From Bermanella sp047621325 (lineage in GTDB: Bacteria; Pseudomonadota; Gammaproteobacteria; Pseudomonadales; Oceanobacteraceae), in contig JBLHLT010000017.1 in the NCBI GenBank assembly GCA_047621325.1, forward strand, positions 1-64,000: a stretch of 64,000 bases of DNA, in the 5' to 3' direction. This document shows positions 28,158-37,987 of this stretch, in pieces (within the stretch, counting starts at the first letter, position 1; the number at the start of each line of letters is the position of its first letter). The notes beneath the pieces are model-generated. The model was not told the origin of the DNA. It worked only from the letters and a program-made list of their open reading frames with translations, and searched no databases. The position numbers were made by a program, and so were the translations under genes.

Positions 28158-31100
28158 CTATGCTTTATCTTTAATCTTATAAAATAAACTATATAAAACA
28201 GGCACAGCGATCATGGTTAAAATAGTCGCAAATGCAAGCCCACCCATAATGGTTACAGCCATATCCGCAAAGAATGCATCTGTAAGCAACGGCGCCATTC
28301 CCAATATAGTTGTGATAGCCGCCAATGACACAGGACGAAGACGACTCAAGCTCGCCTCAACAATGGCTTCAAATTTATCCATGCCGGTTTCAATTTGAAT
28401 ATCGATCTCTTCAATTAAAACAATGGCGTTTTTAATCAACATTCCAAATAGACTCAAGAAACCGAGTAGCGACATAAACCCAAATGGTAAATCAGCGATT
28501 AATAATCCTGCCACTACGCCGCAAACAGCCATAGGGATAATTAACCATATAATCAATGGTTCACGAACCGTTCCAAATAAGAATATCGTAATCAGTATCA
28601 TCACTAAGAAACTAAGAGGTAAACCACCACCAAGGGCTTTTTGCGCTTTCCCTGCACTCTCATATTCGCCACCCCACTCAATGCTGTAGCCATCTGGTAA
28701 CGGAATAGCTTCAATTTTGGGGCGAATTCGTCCTAGCGCTGAGGCAGCCGTATCATCCACGCCCGGCTCTGCATACACACTGATACTACGAATACGATCA
28801 CGACGATGAATTAGCACGCCTTCTGATTCTATTTGCATTTGAGGGCTAATCTGACGAACAGGCACATAGCTGCGCTGATATTGACTCCATACCAGTGCAT
28901 CTTGCAGTTGCTGTAATTCATCTTTTTCTTGCTCTGTTTCGTGAGGCGCTTGCGCCTTAGCAATAATGTCGTAACTGTAATCACCGTCGCGTAACTTACC
29001 CAACTTCAAACCATTGCTAGAAAATTGTACCGCATCAGAAAAATCAGCACGGGTTACCCCTGCAACACCAGCCGCATATTCATCGTATTGTGGCACCAAT
29101 ATCAGTTCTTTTTGTCGCCAGTTTTGGCGAATATCTAATAACTCACCATCTGCTTTTAACATTTCTTCAGCTTCATGGGCTAATTGTCGTAATACCGTTT
29201 GATCCGGCCCCATAAAGCGCGCTTCCAGTTTTGCCCCAACACCTGGCCCAAAAATAACTCGCGTATTATAAATTCGAGCATCAGGGTCATTCGCTTGTAG
29301 CTGCTGCGTTAGCTGGGCCATAAGCTCTGGGATTTGGTCTCGTTCATGTGTGCGGATAATCATCACACCGTAACTTTCATTTGCCTGCTCAGGCGCATAG
29401 GTCAACGTGTAGCGAGTAGCACCCTTACCGATAAATGTCGTTACCGCAGCCACTTCTTCATACTGTTGAGCAAACGATTCCGCTTGAACCATAAACTCAG
29501 CCGTTTCACGAATATCTCGAGATTGCGGCCCCCAATAATGCACGTAATAAATCGGCGTATTGGACGCTGGAAAAAATCCCTGCTTAACAAAACCAAAACT
29601 CATATAACTGATTAACGTTACACCAATGAGTAACCAAACTGTTTTCCCACGGTTATTCAACGCCTTTAGCAAATAACGCTTATAGGTTTTATGTAGCGAG
29701 CTAGTGAATGCGTCTTCATCACCTTTGTCACCGACTTGAAAAAAGTAAGAACCAAATAAAGGCGCGACGGTAATGGCTAATATCCAAGACAGTAACAAAG
29801 AAATTAAGATAACCGCGAACAAGGAAAATAAGAACTCGCCAGTTGCGTCATTCGATAGACCAATACCAGAAAAAGCAGCGATACCAATTGCCGTCGCACC
29901 CAGTAATGGCCACTGCGTTTGTTTCACTACATAACTAGACGCATCGATTGCGTTGTAGCCTTTTTGCATTCGTAGCATCATGCCCTCAGCAACTACAATT
30001 GCATTGTCTACCAACATCCCCATGGCAATCACTAACGCACCTAAAGAAATACGCTGTAAATTAAGACCGTAAAGCCACATAACTAAAACAGTGCCGAGTA
30101 CCGTTAACAGTAGCACGGCTCCAACCACGATACCCGCGCGCCAGCCCATGAATAAACACAAGGTCGCAATCACCACTGCCACAGACATAATTAAGTTTGT
30201 GATAAAACCACTAACGGCTTCATCAACCACTTGGGCTTGGTCATAAATTGGTTGAAGAATAATACCTGAAGGTAACTGCGCGAGAATTTGGTTAATTCGT
30301 TCACGTACAGCAATACCCACTTCCACCACATTGGCGTCAATATTAGCGGCCACTGCTAACGTGATGGCGGCTTGGCCATTATGGCGAATCAATACATCAG
30401 GAATATCCACCACATCGAATGTCACCTGAGCAATATCTTTGATTCGAATTTGACTAGTGGAACCGGGCAAGCCCAAGGTAATATTTTCAATAGCATCCAC
30501 ATGGGAGTCAACGCCACCAACCGGAATACGAATACGTTGACCATCTACATGCAATCGCCCACTGCCATAAGGACGTAAACTATACGCCAACGCATTTTTC
30601 ACATCGGGCAATGACACACCCAAATTCGCTAATTGAGAGGTATCAATATGCACTGTTATTTGTTGCTTAAGCACGCCCTCAACGGCCACCTTAGTAACAT
30701 TCGGCACAGTCAATAAATCACGACGGATCACTCGTGAAAATTCACGTAACTGATACGGCGAAAAGTCCGGTGCCGTTAGCGCATAATACAAACCGTATAC
30801 ATCGCCAAAATCATCAACAACCTGAATAGGACGCACACCCGTTGGCAATGCATTTTGAGCATCCCCCATGCGCTTACGTAACTCATCCCAAATTTGAGGT
30901 AACGCATCACCATCAAATGTTGGTTTCATTTCTACGGTAATTTCAGACACACCAGGCTTGGAAACCGACTTCACTTCTTCCACTTGTGACATCTGCTGAA
31001 TCGCAGTCTCAAGTGGCTCGGTCACTTCTTTTTCAACTTGCTCGGCACTGGCACCTGGGTAAGCAGTCACCACCATTGCTTGTTTAATGGTAAATGAAGG

Positions 31101-31211
31101 GTCTTCTAAGCGACCTATTTCGGTTAAACCGATCAAGCCACCTATGAAACAAATAATCACTAATAACCAAGTATTTACGGGCGTTCTAATGGACGCTTTT
31201 GCGATATCCAT
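28158..31211 (-). CDS. RND efflux permease (TriC/AcrB superfamily)
   Basis: Proton-driven inner-membrane exporter of 1017 residues with the standard RND plan: N-terminal TM helix, a first large periplasmic loop (AYPGASAEQVEKEVTEPLE), TM2-6, a second loop, TM7-12. The start (RTPVNTWLLV...GRLEDPSFTIKQA) resembles the TriC/VexH-like branch. In TM4 the proton-relay pair is DN (LVDNAIVV) rather than the DD of AcrB, as in related branches. It starts 10 nt after the adaptor gene. No outer-membrane channel gene is here, so a TolC-like protein from elsewhere is likely. Substrates cannot be predicted. Confidence 0.92.
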   Translation of the reverse strand: MDIAKASIRTPVNTWLLVIICFIGGLIGLTEIGRLEDPSFTIKQAMVVTAYPGASAEQVEKEVTEPLETAIQQMSQVEEVKSVSKPGVSEITVEMKPTFDGDALPQIWDELRKRMGDAQNALPTGVRPIQVVDDFGDVYGLYYALTAPDFSPYQLREFSRVIRRDLLTVPNVTKVAVEGVLKQQITVHIDTSQLANLGVSLPDVKNALAYSLRPYGSGRLHVDGQRIRIPVGGVDSHVDAIENITLGLPGSTSQIRIKDIAQVTFDVVDIPDVLIRHNGQAAITLAVAANIDANVVEVGIAVRERINQILAQLPSGIILQPIYDQAQVVDEAVSGFITNLIMSVAVVIATLCLFMGWRAGIVVGAVLLLTVLGTVLVMWLYGLNLQRISLGALVIAMGMLVDNAIVVAEGMMLRMQKGYNAIDASSYVVKQTQWPLLGATAIGIAAFSGIGLSNDATGEFLFSLFAVILISLLLSWILAITVAPLFGSYFFQVGDKGDEDAFTSSLHKTYKRYLLKALNNRGKTVWLLIGVTLISYMSFGFVKQGFFPASNTPIYYVHYWGPQSRDIRETAEFMVQAESFAQQYEEVAAVTTFIGKGATRYTLTYAPEQANESYGVMIIRTHERDQIPELMAQLTQQLQANDPDARIYNTRVIFGPGVGAKLEARFMGPDQTVLRQLAHEAEEMLKADGELLDIRQNWRQKELILVPQYDEYAAGVAGVTRADFSDAVQFSSNGLKLGKLRDGDYSYDIIAKAQAPHETEQEKDELQQLQDALVWSQYQRSYVPVRQISPQMQIESEGVLIHRRDRIRSISVYAEPGVDDTAASALGRIRPKIEAIPLPDGYSIEWGGEYESAGKAQKALGGGLPLSFLVMILITIFLFGTVREPLIIWLIIPMAVCGVVAGLLIADLPFGFMSLLGFLSLFGMLIKNAIVLIEEIDIQIETGMDKFEAIVEASLSRLRPVSLAAITTILGMAPLLTDAFFADMAVTIMGGLAFATILTMIAVPVLYSLFYKIKDKA

Positions 31212-31221
31212 AATCAGCCCC

Positions 31222-32280
31222 TTATTGCATGCTGTAAGGGCGAACTAACAGCCCTTCTTTCATGTTGGTCACGCCCGCTGAAACAACTTTCTGGCCTTTC
31301 TCTAAACCAGCTAACACTGCAACCCAGCCTTTAACCATAGGTCCAACCGTCACACGTTTACTGTTTATGCGTTCTGTTTTTTCGTCGTAAACCCAAACCG
31401 ACATTGTTTTATCAGTGCCCGTAACAAGTGCACTCACTGGTACACCTAATACTTGGGGCATTTTGTCATCATTGCCTTTAAGCGTCACAGTGGCACGCAC
31501 CCCTGGTGTCACTTCAACCCCTTTTAAAGCGTCCATCGCGTAAACCACTGCATAGGTTTGACTTACAGGGTCTGGCTCACTTGAGTACTCAACATACTCA
31601 ATTTCAAATTCTTTATTAATAGCACCATCAATGTAGGCTGTTGCTTTTGCGATTTGAGAGCGGCTATATTGATTCACTAAGCGCTCAGGGATATCAAACT
31701 GAAAATGTATACGCGACAAATCTTGTAAACGGGCAACCGGTGTCCCCGGATTAATAAACCCTTTATTTTCAATTAAGCGCTTTGAAACCAATGCATTAAA
31801 TGGCGCTCTTAATACGCTGTATTCTAAATTTGCTTTGGCATCTTCAAGCTCAATTTCCGCAAGCTCAAAACTCACCTCGGCATTATCAACGGACTTTTCC
31901 GAACCAATACCTTTGGTTGCAATCGCTCTAACGCGCTTAAGCTCAAGCTGCGCCTGCTTCAACCTGACTTCTGCCATACGTACGGCTCGTTCAAACGGCT
32001 CTGGATCCAAACGAGCAATCACCGTGCCTTTTTTAATGGTCTTGCCTTCAGGTAAATTAATCGATTCTAAACGACCACTCACTCTGAACGCAGAATCAAC
32101 CGTGGTTTTCGCCATCACTTTCGCAGGAAACGTAAACTCATGTTCGGTAGTCGCTGTTTTAACCTCAGCCAGCTGTACAACAACCGCCTTTTCTTGAGCT
32201 TCTTGTATTTCAGCACCATCACCACAACCCACTAACGCAGTTATGATCAATAAGGCTAAAATTGATCCCTTATATCCCAT
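31222..32280 (-). CDS. RND efflux periplasmic adaptor lipoprotein (MFP)
   Basis: Membrane fusion protein of 352 residues that links the RND permease to an outer-membrane channel. It has a lipoprotein signal with lipobox LVGC near residues 16-19, barrel-sandwich and alpha-hairpin segments (AEVRLKQAQLELKRV; KSVDNAEVSFELAE) and C-terminal membrane-proximal strands. First gene of a two-gene efflux operon, divergent from the TetR regulator across a 166-nt region with a long palindrome. Confidence 0.92.
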   Translation of the reverse strand: MGYKGSILALLIITALVGCGDGAEIQEAQEKAVVVQLAEVKTATTEHEFTFPAKVMAKTTVDSAFRVSGRLESINLPEGKTIKKGTVIARLDPEPFERAVRMAEVRLKQAQLELKRVRAIATKGIGSEKSVDNAEVSFELAEIELEDAKANLEYSVLRAPFNALVSKRLIENKGFINPGTPVARLQDLSRIHFQFDIPERLVNQYSRSQIAKATAYIDGAINKEFEIEYVEYSSEPDPVSQTYAVVYAMDALKGVEVTPGVRATVTLKGNDDKMPQVLGVPVSALVTGTDKTMSVWVYDEKTERINSKRVTVGPMVKGWVAVLAGLEKGQKVVSAGVTNMKEGLLVRPYSMQ

Positions 32281-32366
32281 GTGTTTATCTCCAGATTAAT
32301 CCATCTAAGCATAGTCGTGGCTCATCGTTAGGCCAGCCACTAAATTTTCGGTGCGTATTTGTAGCA

Positions 32367-32403
32367 TATTGACAGGTTTACACATAGTGTTAATCTGTCA
32401 ATA
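32367..32403. promoter_or_regulatory. 37-bp palindromic operator between RND operon and tetR
   Basis: Nearly perfect inverted repeat centred on 32385. Each 18-nt arm reads TATTGACAG-N-TT-N-ACAC from outside to inside (the N positions are the mismatches). It lies midway between the divergent starts at 32280 and 32447, the usual place for a TetR-family operator controlling both genes. The arms contain TTGACA-like elements, so binding would probably mask a promoter. Confidence 0.82.
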
Positions 32404-32446
32404 CAAGGGTGTATAAAACGTAAAACACCTATCTATATTTGCAACA

Positions 32447-33037
32447 ATGAATAATCAGGTAATCCCATTGACCCTAAAAACCGAGCAAAAAGTCCTAGCC
32501 GGTGCAAGACAATGCTTTTTCCAACATGGCTACAAAGCCAGCAATATGACGCTGATTAGTGAATATGCAGGCTATTCACGGGCAACTGTACATAAATACT
32601 TTAAAAACAAAGATGACGCGTTTAGGCAGGTGTTTCATCAATATCAATTGAAGGCTAACAATGCTTGCCAGCCTATTTTGGCGCAGCAACTTGAATGCTG
32701 GGCAACCATTGGTTTAATTATGCAAACTTGGCTGAACCCAACATTTGAAGAAGTCAGCAACCAACACATTTTGAACGATCTTAAATACCATGTTCAACAT
32801 GTAGCCCAAGACATTTTTTCTCAAGCGAGACAAGACATTGAAAACATGCTGTCAGATGTACTGACCAAGGCAGAAAAAGAAAAAACGTTATCGCTAGAAA
32901 AAACTGGCATAAAACCCAGAAAACTCGCTATTTTAATTTTAGCGAGCCTAGACGGTTTAAGGGGACATTTAGAAAAAGAGGATTTACAACAGGCTAGCCA
33001 AGAAATACTCCACGTATTTAAACTGGCTTGCCGTTAG
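32447..33037 (+). CDS. TetR-family transcriptional regulator
   Basis: 196-residue repressor-type protein. The N-terminal helix-turn-helix runs ~13-58 (EQKVLAGARQCFFQHGYKASNMTLISEYAGYSRATVHKYFKNKDDAF), with the usual YFxxKDDAF ending; the C-terminal ~130 residues form the helical ligand/dimer domain and are not informative about the ligand. Divergent from the RND adaptor-permease operon with a shared palindrome, so it most likely represses the pump and itself, with a pump substrate as inducer. Confidence 0.92.
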   Translation: MNNQVIPLTLKTEQKVLAGARQCFFQHGYKASNMTLISEYAGYSRATVHKYFKNKDDAFRQVFHQYQLKANNACQPILAQQLECWATIGLIMQTWLNPTFEEVSNQHILNDLKYHVQHVAQDIFSQARQDIENMLSDVLTKAEKEKTLSLEKTGIKPRKLAILILASLDGLRGHLEKEDLQQASQEILHVFKLACR

Positions 33038-33052
33038 TCAGTACGTTTATAT

Positions 33053-33724
33053 TTACGAAGGTAGACTGGCTTTTTGTTGGCGTCGGGACTGTGCGTATAA
33101 CTCATTAAAAATAGAAAAATAGTCATCTAAAGCCTGCGCAGCAACCCCTTGCGCATGCTGCTGCAATAATTCTACAGCAACCTCAACCGTACACAAATGA
33201 AACTCATCAGGCGCTTTACGTAACTTATAGCGGCTATGTCTTTGAGTCGAGAGCGGTAACACAGGCAAGCTTTGTAAATAATCACTTAACCGAAACATGC
33301 GCCCCGCTTGTCGCCAGCTGCCATCTAAAATAATAAACAAAGGAATTTTATTATCATCACGGGAAGCACTGCTAACAACTCGTTCGTCATACCCCCCTCG
33401 GTCACCGGGGAAAATAATATAAGGTTGGTATTTAGGGTTTTTTAGTAAGCCTAAAAATTCTGGGTCTGGCTCGGTGCGATGCCAATAAAAACGATGGGTG
33501 TAGTCAGGTAAAATATGTTCAATTAAACGACCCGTATTACTGGGTTTATAACTTTCTTCTTTGTGCATCAACAAACAAATATGAACAGGCACTGAATCGT
33601 CCTGTTGCACACTTTGTTTATGCGAGCACAAGCAATAGCCATCTGCCATTAAGCAATCAGGGCAGCGTTTAACATTACTGCCCTTTGCAAGATACGGTTT
33701 TCGTGGCGCGTCAGCTTGATACAC
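33053..33724 (-). CDS. tapT: DTW-domain tRNA-uridine aminocarboxypropyltransferase
   Basis: Predicted to transfer the 3-amino-3-carboxypropyl group of SAM to uridine 47 in the tRNA variable loop (acp3U). 223 residues. An N-terminal zinc-binding cysteine cluster (CPDC...CLC), the central PGDRGGYDERV stretch, and the family hallmark here as DGSW (the DTW position) followed by QAGRMFR, STQRHSRYKLRK and the CTVEVAVELL helix. The Thr of DTW is replaced by Gly-Ser, seen in other YfiP-like proteins. It ends next to tetR in a convergent pair. Confidence 0.83.
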   Translation of the reverse strand: MYQADAPRKPYLAKGSNVKRCPDCLMADGYCLCSHKQSVQQDDSVPVHICLLMHKEESYKPSNTGRLIEHILPDYTHRFYWHRTEPDPEFLGLLKNPKYQPYIIFPGDRGGYDERVVSSASRDDNKIPLFIILDGSWRQAGRMFRLSDYLQSLPVLPLSTQRHSRYKLRKAPDEFHLCTVEVAVELLQQHAQGVAAQALDDYFSIFNELYAQSRRQQKASLPS

Positions 33725-33736
33725 GAAAGTTACAGC

Positions 33737-34981
33737 CTATTTTACGACATCGTTAATTTGCACTGAAACACGCTTAGTGCGACTACTAATAACAGCACTC
33801 AAACCTTGTAGATCACCCACCTTCGCATTACCAACACCACTTTTACTAATGCGAGCGGTAATCACCACATTTTTAAATTGACTCAAACGCAACGCAGGCA
33901 TCATCGCCATAGAATCATCAAGCGTTACCGTCACTGGCCACTGTTTTACATTAATACGCTGCACAGCAAGCGGCATTGGCGGGCCGTTTTCTGCTTTTGC
34001 TAAAACAAACAAATCGGCATTTTTTGGTAATTTAGAAATCATATTTTGAGCGACATTCACCGTCACTTGTATCGCGGCAGGCTGAACAACCACTTGTTGC
34101 TTTTCGATTTCCGTTCGCTCTTTAGCACTCATATACTGCAACGCTTTATTAATGCCACCTTGAATCGCCGCCACGTTTGGATTATTCACAGGCATCATGC
34201 TAATGAGTCGCTGCCAATACGACACCGCCTCGACATAACGCTTACTATCGTAAGCAGCTACGCCCAGCAGACCTAATGAGGTTTCATCATTAGGGTTAAT
34301 CGCCAACACGTCTTTGAGTAGTGACTCAGTGGCTGCATCTAGCTTGCGATCATTTGCGAAAAATTGAGCTTGTGCCAGCTGTGCCATTGCAACCGCTTGA
34401 TCTTGCTTTGAATCAACCGATAGTAATTGCAAAGCTTGGGTAAATCCAACCACCGCCTGATCAAATTGCCCTAAGTCGAAATTCAAACGCCCTAACAAAT
34501 ACCACATTTCAATATCGTCAGGTGTATTTTGGGTTTGCACATCAAGGCGTGCAATTAAATCTAACGCATTTTCTTCGCTAAAATTCGCCTGCCCACTTTT
34601 TTGCAACAATTGGGTAATCGCCAGCTCATTCTCTGAACCCAATTTTAAATATAAGCCAACACTGACCACAAAAATAACAACCAAAGATGGAATGAATATC
34701 CATTTACCTGAATTCGAAACCTGAGATACTTCTTCATCTTGAGTATCCGCCAACAAATTCAGTTTAATCTCCTGACTTAAACCTTCATATTCAGCTTGAT
34801 CAATTCGCCCGTTTTCAAAATCAGATTCTAAATCAGCTAACTGCGACTTATAAATGACAACATTACTTTGTTGCCTTTCAAGCTTACTGCCCCGTAATGA
34901 TAAAAATAAAGGCAAGCACATCACCACCACGGCTAATACTAATAACGCAGCGATTCCTAACCATAAATCAAACATGGTCAT
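33737..34981 (-). CDS. ccmI: Cytochrome c maturation protein CcmI (CycH-like)
   Basis: Apocytochrome chaperone that hands c-type apoproteins to CcmF/H. 414 residues: two transmembrane helices near 5-24 and 93-113 enclosing a short cytoplasmic loop, then a large periplasmic part with TPR-like helices (WYLLGRLNFDLGQFDQAVVGF and similar) and a C-terminal beta domain typical of the longer CcmI proteins. The start overlaps ccmH by 14 nt, so it is coupled. Last gene of the ccm operon. Confidence 0.92.
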   Translation of the reverse strand: MTMFDLWLGIAALLVLAVVVMCLPLFLSLRGSKLERQQSNVVIYKSQLADLESDFENGRIDQAEYEGLSQEIKLNLLADTQDEEVSQVSNSGKWIFIPSLVVIFVVSVGLYLKLGSENELAITQLLQKSGQANFSEENALDLIARLDVQTQNTPDDIEMWYLLGRLNFDLGQFDQAVVGFTQALQLLSVDSKQDQAVAMAQLAQAQFFANDRKLDAATESLLKDVLAINPNDETSLGLLGVAAYDSKRYVEAVSYWQRLISMMPVNNPNVAAIQGGINKALQYMSAKERTEIEKQQVVVQPAAIQVTVNVAQNMISKLPKNADLFVLAKAENGPPMPLAVQRINVKQWPVTVTLDDSMAMMPALRLSQFKNVVITARISKSGVGNAKVGDLQGLSAVISSRTKRVSVQINDVVK

Positions 34982-35468
34982 CCCCTTTATCTTTTGCTAA
35001 TAATTCATCAATTCGCTTTTGTTGATCAGCCGTTAAATGCTCTACCGCTTCTTGGCCTTGTTTACGCTTGCGTATAATGAAAATCAAACAAACTAAAGCC
35101 AACAACAACAAAGCCACTGGTCCAAACCATAAAACGTATGTCATTGTGCTCATTTTTGGGCGATATAAAACAAATTCACCGTAACGATTCACCATGAAAT
35201 CAATAATAGTGTCTCCATCACTGCCTGATTTCACTTGCTGATACAACTCACGACGCAAATCACCCGCAATCATGGCGTTACTATCTGACAGGTTTTGATT
35301 TTGACATTTTGGGCAACGTAGCTCTTCAGCCAGCTTTTGAAATAATTCGGCTCGATTATGATTTTCTAACGTACTGCCTTCATCAAAAATATACTCATGC
35401 CCATCAACCATGGCATAACCAATATGACTAAACAGCATAACCACTACTAGCGCAGCGTATTTCATCAT
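34968..35468 (-). CDS. ccmH: Cytochrome c maturation protein CcmH
   Basis: Membrane-anchored thiol oxidoreductase that reduces apocytochrome cysteines. 166 residues: cleavable N-terminal signal (first ~19 residues), the redox motif LRCPKCQNQ, and a C-terminal transmembrane helix near 107-130. This is the short CcmH form with CcmI encoded separately. It overlaps ccmG by 4 nt and ccmI by 14 nt. Confidence 0.95.
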   Translation of the reverse strand: MMKYAALVVVMLFSHIGYAMVDGHEYIFDEGSTLENHNRAELFQKLAEELRCPKCQNQNLSDSNAMIAGDLRRELYQQVKSGSDGDTIIDFMVNRYGEFVLYRPKMSTMTYVLWFGPVALLLLALVCLIFIIRKRKQGQEAVEHLTADQQKRIDELLAKDKGDDHV

Positions 35469-36010
35469 GGTTGCTCCACTTGCTTTGTTTCATTCACTAA
35501 TGACAACCATATTTTTTCTAAAGGTGCCCAGTTACCTTGAGTGATAGGGCCTTGATGCTTATAACGCACAACACCATTTGCATCGACGAAAAAGGTTTCA
35601 GGTGCACCTGTTACGCCTAAGTCCATCGATAAGGTACCGGCCTCATCGTCCACCGAAAATACATATGGGTTACCTAAATCTGTCAACCATTGGCGCGCCG
35701 CATCGTTTTCATCTTTATAGTTAACACCAATAATACGAACACCTTCTTTCGCCAACTTAACCAAAAATGGATGTTCGACTTTACAGCTTATGCACCAAGT
35801 ACCCCACACATTCACAAGGTGTACATCACCTTGTAGATGAGCCTGCGTTTTTGTTTCGCCACTTACCAAAGTTGGTAGTGAAAACAACGGAAACGGTTTA
35901 TCAACCAAAGCAGACGGCACATCTTTAGGGTCTAAATACAGGCCACGCCATAATAAAAACCCTAATAAAGTAAAAATAATAAAGGGTATAAATAATGCCC
36001 AACGTTTCAT
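35465..36010 (-). CDS. ccmG: Thiol:disulfide oxidoreductase CcmG/DsbE
   Basis: Periplasmic thioredoxin-fold protein keeping apocytochrome or CcmH thiols reduced. I start at the ATG 36010 (MKRWALFIPF), giving 181 residues with an N-terminal membrane anchor and an AAGGGTTT-type ribosome site; the longer frame to 36067 would run into ccmF. The active site is WCISC in VWGTWCISCKVEHP; GVPET-type cis-proline region appears as GAPETFFVD. Overlaps ccmH by 4 nt. Confidence 0.94.
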   Translation of the reverse strand: MKRWALFIPFIIFTLLGFLLWRGLYLDPKDVPSALVDKPFPLFSLPTLVSGETKTQAHLQGDVHLVNVWGTWCISCKVEHPFLVKLAKEGVRIIGVNYKDENDAARQWLTDLGNPYVFSVDDEAGTLSMDLGVTGAPETFFVDANGVVRYKHQGPITQGNWAPLEKIWLSLVNETKQVEQP

Positions 36011-36023
36011 AATCAAACCCTTA

Positions 36024-37973
36024 TTAATTAGATCGCGTTGCACGGGATAAACGATAACGCTTATCACACACAGCTAAAACACCACCCAGTGCCATGAAAA
36101 TTGCACCTAACCACAACCAACGAACATAAGGCTTGTAGTGAATACGCACAGCCCAAGCATCGCCTTCTAAAGATTCACCTAACGCCACATATAAATCTCT
36201 GAATAAACCGGCATCAATATCCGCTTCTGTCATCATGTTGCGCTGAACTTTATAATGGCGTTTTTGCGGTTTCATAGTTGTGTAATATTCATCGTTATAG
36301 AACACACGAATCTGGCCTTCATCAGCAATGTAATTAGGGCCCCTGACTTTTTTCACGCCATCAAAGATGAAATGATAGCCAGATGCATCAACCGTATCGC
36401 CAGGTACAACACGCACATCATGTTCTTGTGTGTAATTACTAACAATACAGATACCCATAGCGGTAATTGCCACGCCCATATGAGCGGTAACCATGCCGTA
36501 ATAACTTAAACTTAATTTTCTAAGTCCTGCCAACATGCCGTTTTTAGATTTCGATTTACGATATATGTCTAACAAGGTAGAGCTAATCACCCATGAACTT
36601 AACGCAACACCCACAACGATTTGCCACGTGTATTGCACGCCATAAATAAACGGGAAAACCAGAGACAATACAACGGTAAACACTGCGGCTGGCCAAAGCT
36701 GCGACGCCAACCATTTAGCATCTGTTTTTTTCCAGCGACTAATAAACCCAAGGCTGATAAATAACATCAGCACCGACATAAGCGGTACAAAAAATAGATT
36801 AAAAAACGGCGCGCCTACACTAATTTTTTGATCAAAGAAATAATCGGCTACCATAGGATAAAGCGTACCCAGCAAGACCATGGCGCACGTCACGATAAGC
36901 AACACATTGTTAAGCAGCAATAAACTCTCTTTGCTCAGCCAAGAAAAACTAACCCTCGCAACAACGGTAGGTGCCTTTAAGGCATAAATTAACAATGAGC
37001 CGCCAATCGAAATAATCAACAAGGCTAAAATAAACAAACCACGATCAGGGTCACTGGCAAATGCATGTACACTGTTAAGCACACCAGAGCGCACTAAGAA
37101 GGTTCCCAGCAAACTTAAACTGAATGCAAATATCGCCAGCAGCACTGTCCAGCTTTTAAACGCGCCGCGTTTTTCTGTCACCGCCAAGGAGTGAATCAAA
37201 GCCGTACCCACTAACCAAGGCATAAACGATGCGTTTTCAACAGGGTCCCAAAACCACCATCCGCCCCAGCCAAGTTCGTAATACGCCCACCAACTACCCA
37301 ACGCGATACCGGCAGTTAAAAATGCCCATGCAACGGTTGTCCAAGGTCGAGACCAACGAGCCCAAGCTGCATCTAAACGACCACTCAACAAGGCAGCAAG
37401 TGCAAACGCAAACGCTACCGAAAATCCAACATAACCCATGTACAACATTGGCGGATGAACGATTAAACCAAAATCTTGTAACAGCGGATTAAGATCTTGG
37501 CCGTCTAGTGGAATATTAGGTAATACGCGCTCAAATGGGTTTGAGGTAAATAACGTGAACAGCAAAAAGCCCACACCGATTAACCCCATAATGGCAAGCA
37601 CACGGGCTAAGATATCAATGGGTAAATTACGTGAGAATATACTCACGGCCACCGTCCAAACGCTTAATAATAAAATCCACAGTAGCAAAGAGCCTTCGTG
37701 TGAGCCCCATACCGCACTGATTTTATATTGTACTGGCAATAAACTATTTGAATTGTTGGCCACATAGGCCACAGAAAAATCGTCATTCACAAAACTCGCT
37801 GCTAACGCAACGAATGAGATCAACAAAAATAAAAATTGCCCCCAGCTTAATGGGCGACTCATCACCATCCATTGAGTACGGCCTGTCGCCGTGCCCATCA
37901 ATGGGATAACACTCTGTAAACACGCAAAAACCAACGCCAATATCAGCGCAAAGTGACCTAACTCAGGTAACAT
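36024..37973 (-). CDS. ccmF: Haem lyase subunit CcmF
   Basis: Large integral membrane protein of the cytochrome c haem ligation complex; reduces and attaches haem delivered by holo-CcmE. 649 residues with about 15 hydrophobic helices and the periplasmic tryptophan-rich WWD motif WGGWWFWDPVENASFMPWL. Flanking histidines for haem are present in NDFGLIVHPPMLY-like and HSLAV segments. An AGGAG ribosome site lies just before the ATG. 14 nt after ccmE. Confidence 0.97.
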   Translation of the reverse strand: MLPELGHFALILALVFACLQSVIPLMGTATGRTQWMVMSRPLSWGQFLFLLISFVALAASFVNDDFSVAYVANNSNSLLPVQYKISAVWGSHEGSLLLWILLLSVWTVAVSIFSRNLPIDILARVLAIMGLIGVGFLLFTLFTSNPFERVLPNIPLDGQDLNPLLQDFGLIVHPPMLYMGYVGFSVAFAFALAALLSGRLDAAWARWSRPWTTVAWAFLTAGIALGSWWAYYELGWGGWWFWDPVENASFMPWLVGTALIHSLAVTEKRGAFKSWTVLLAIFAFSLSLLGTFLVRSGVLNSVHAFASDPDRGLFILALLIISIGGSLLIYALKAPTVVARVSFSWLSKESLLLLNNVLLIVTCAMVLLGTLYPMVADYFFDQKISVGAPFFNLFFVPLMSVLMLFISLGFISRWKKTDAKWLASQLWPAAVFTVVLSLVFPFIYGVQYTWQIVVGVALSSWVISSTLLDIYRKSKSKNGMLAGLRKLSLSYYGMVTAHMGVAITAMGICIVSNYTQEHDVRVVPGDTVDASGYHFIFDGVKKVRGPNYIADEGQIRVFYNDEYYTTMKPQKRHYKVQRNMMTEADIDAGLFRDLYVALGESLEGDAWAVRIHYKPYVRWLWLGAIFMALGGVLAVCDKRYRLSRATRSN

Positions 37974-37987
37974 TTTTTTCTCCTAAA

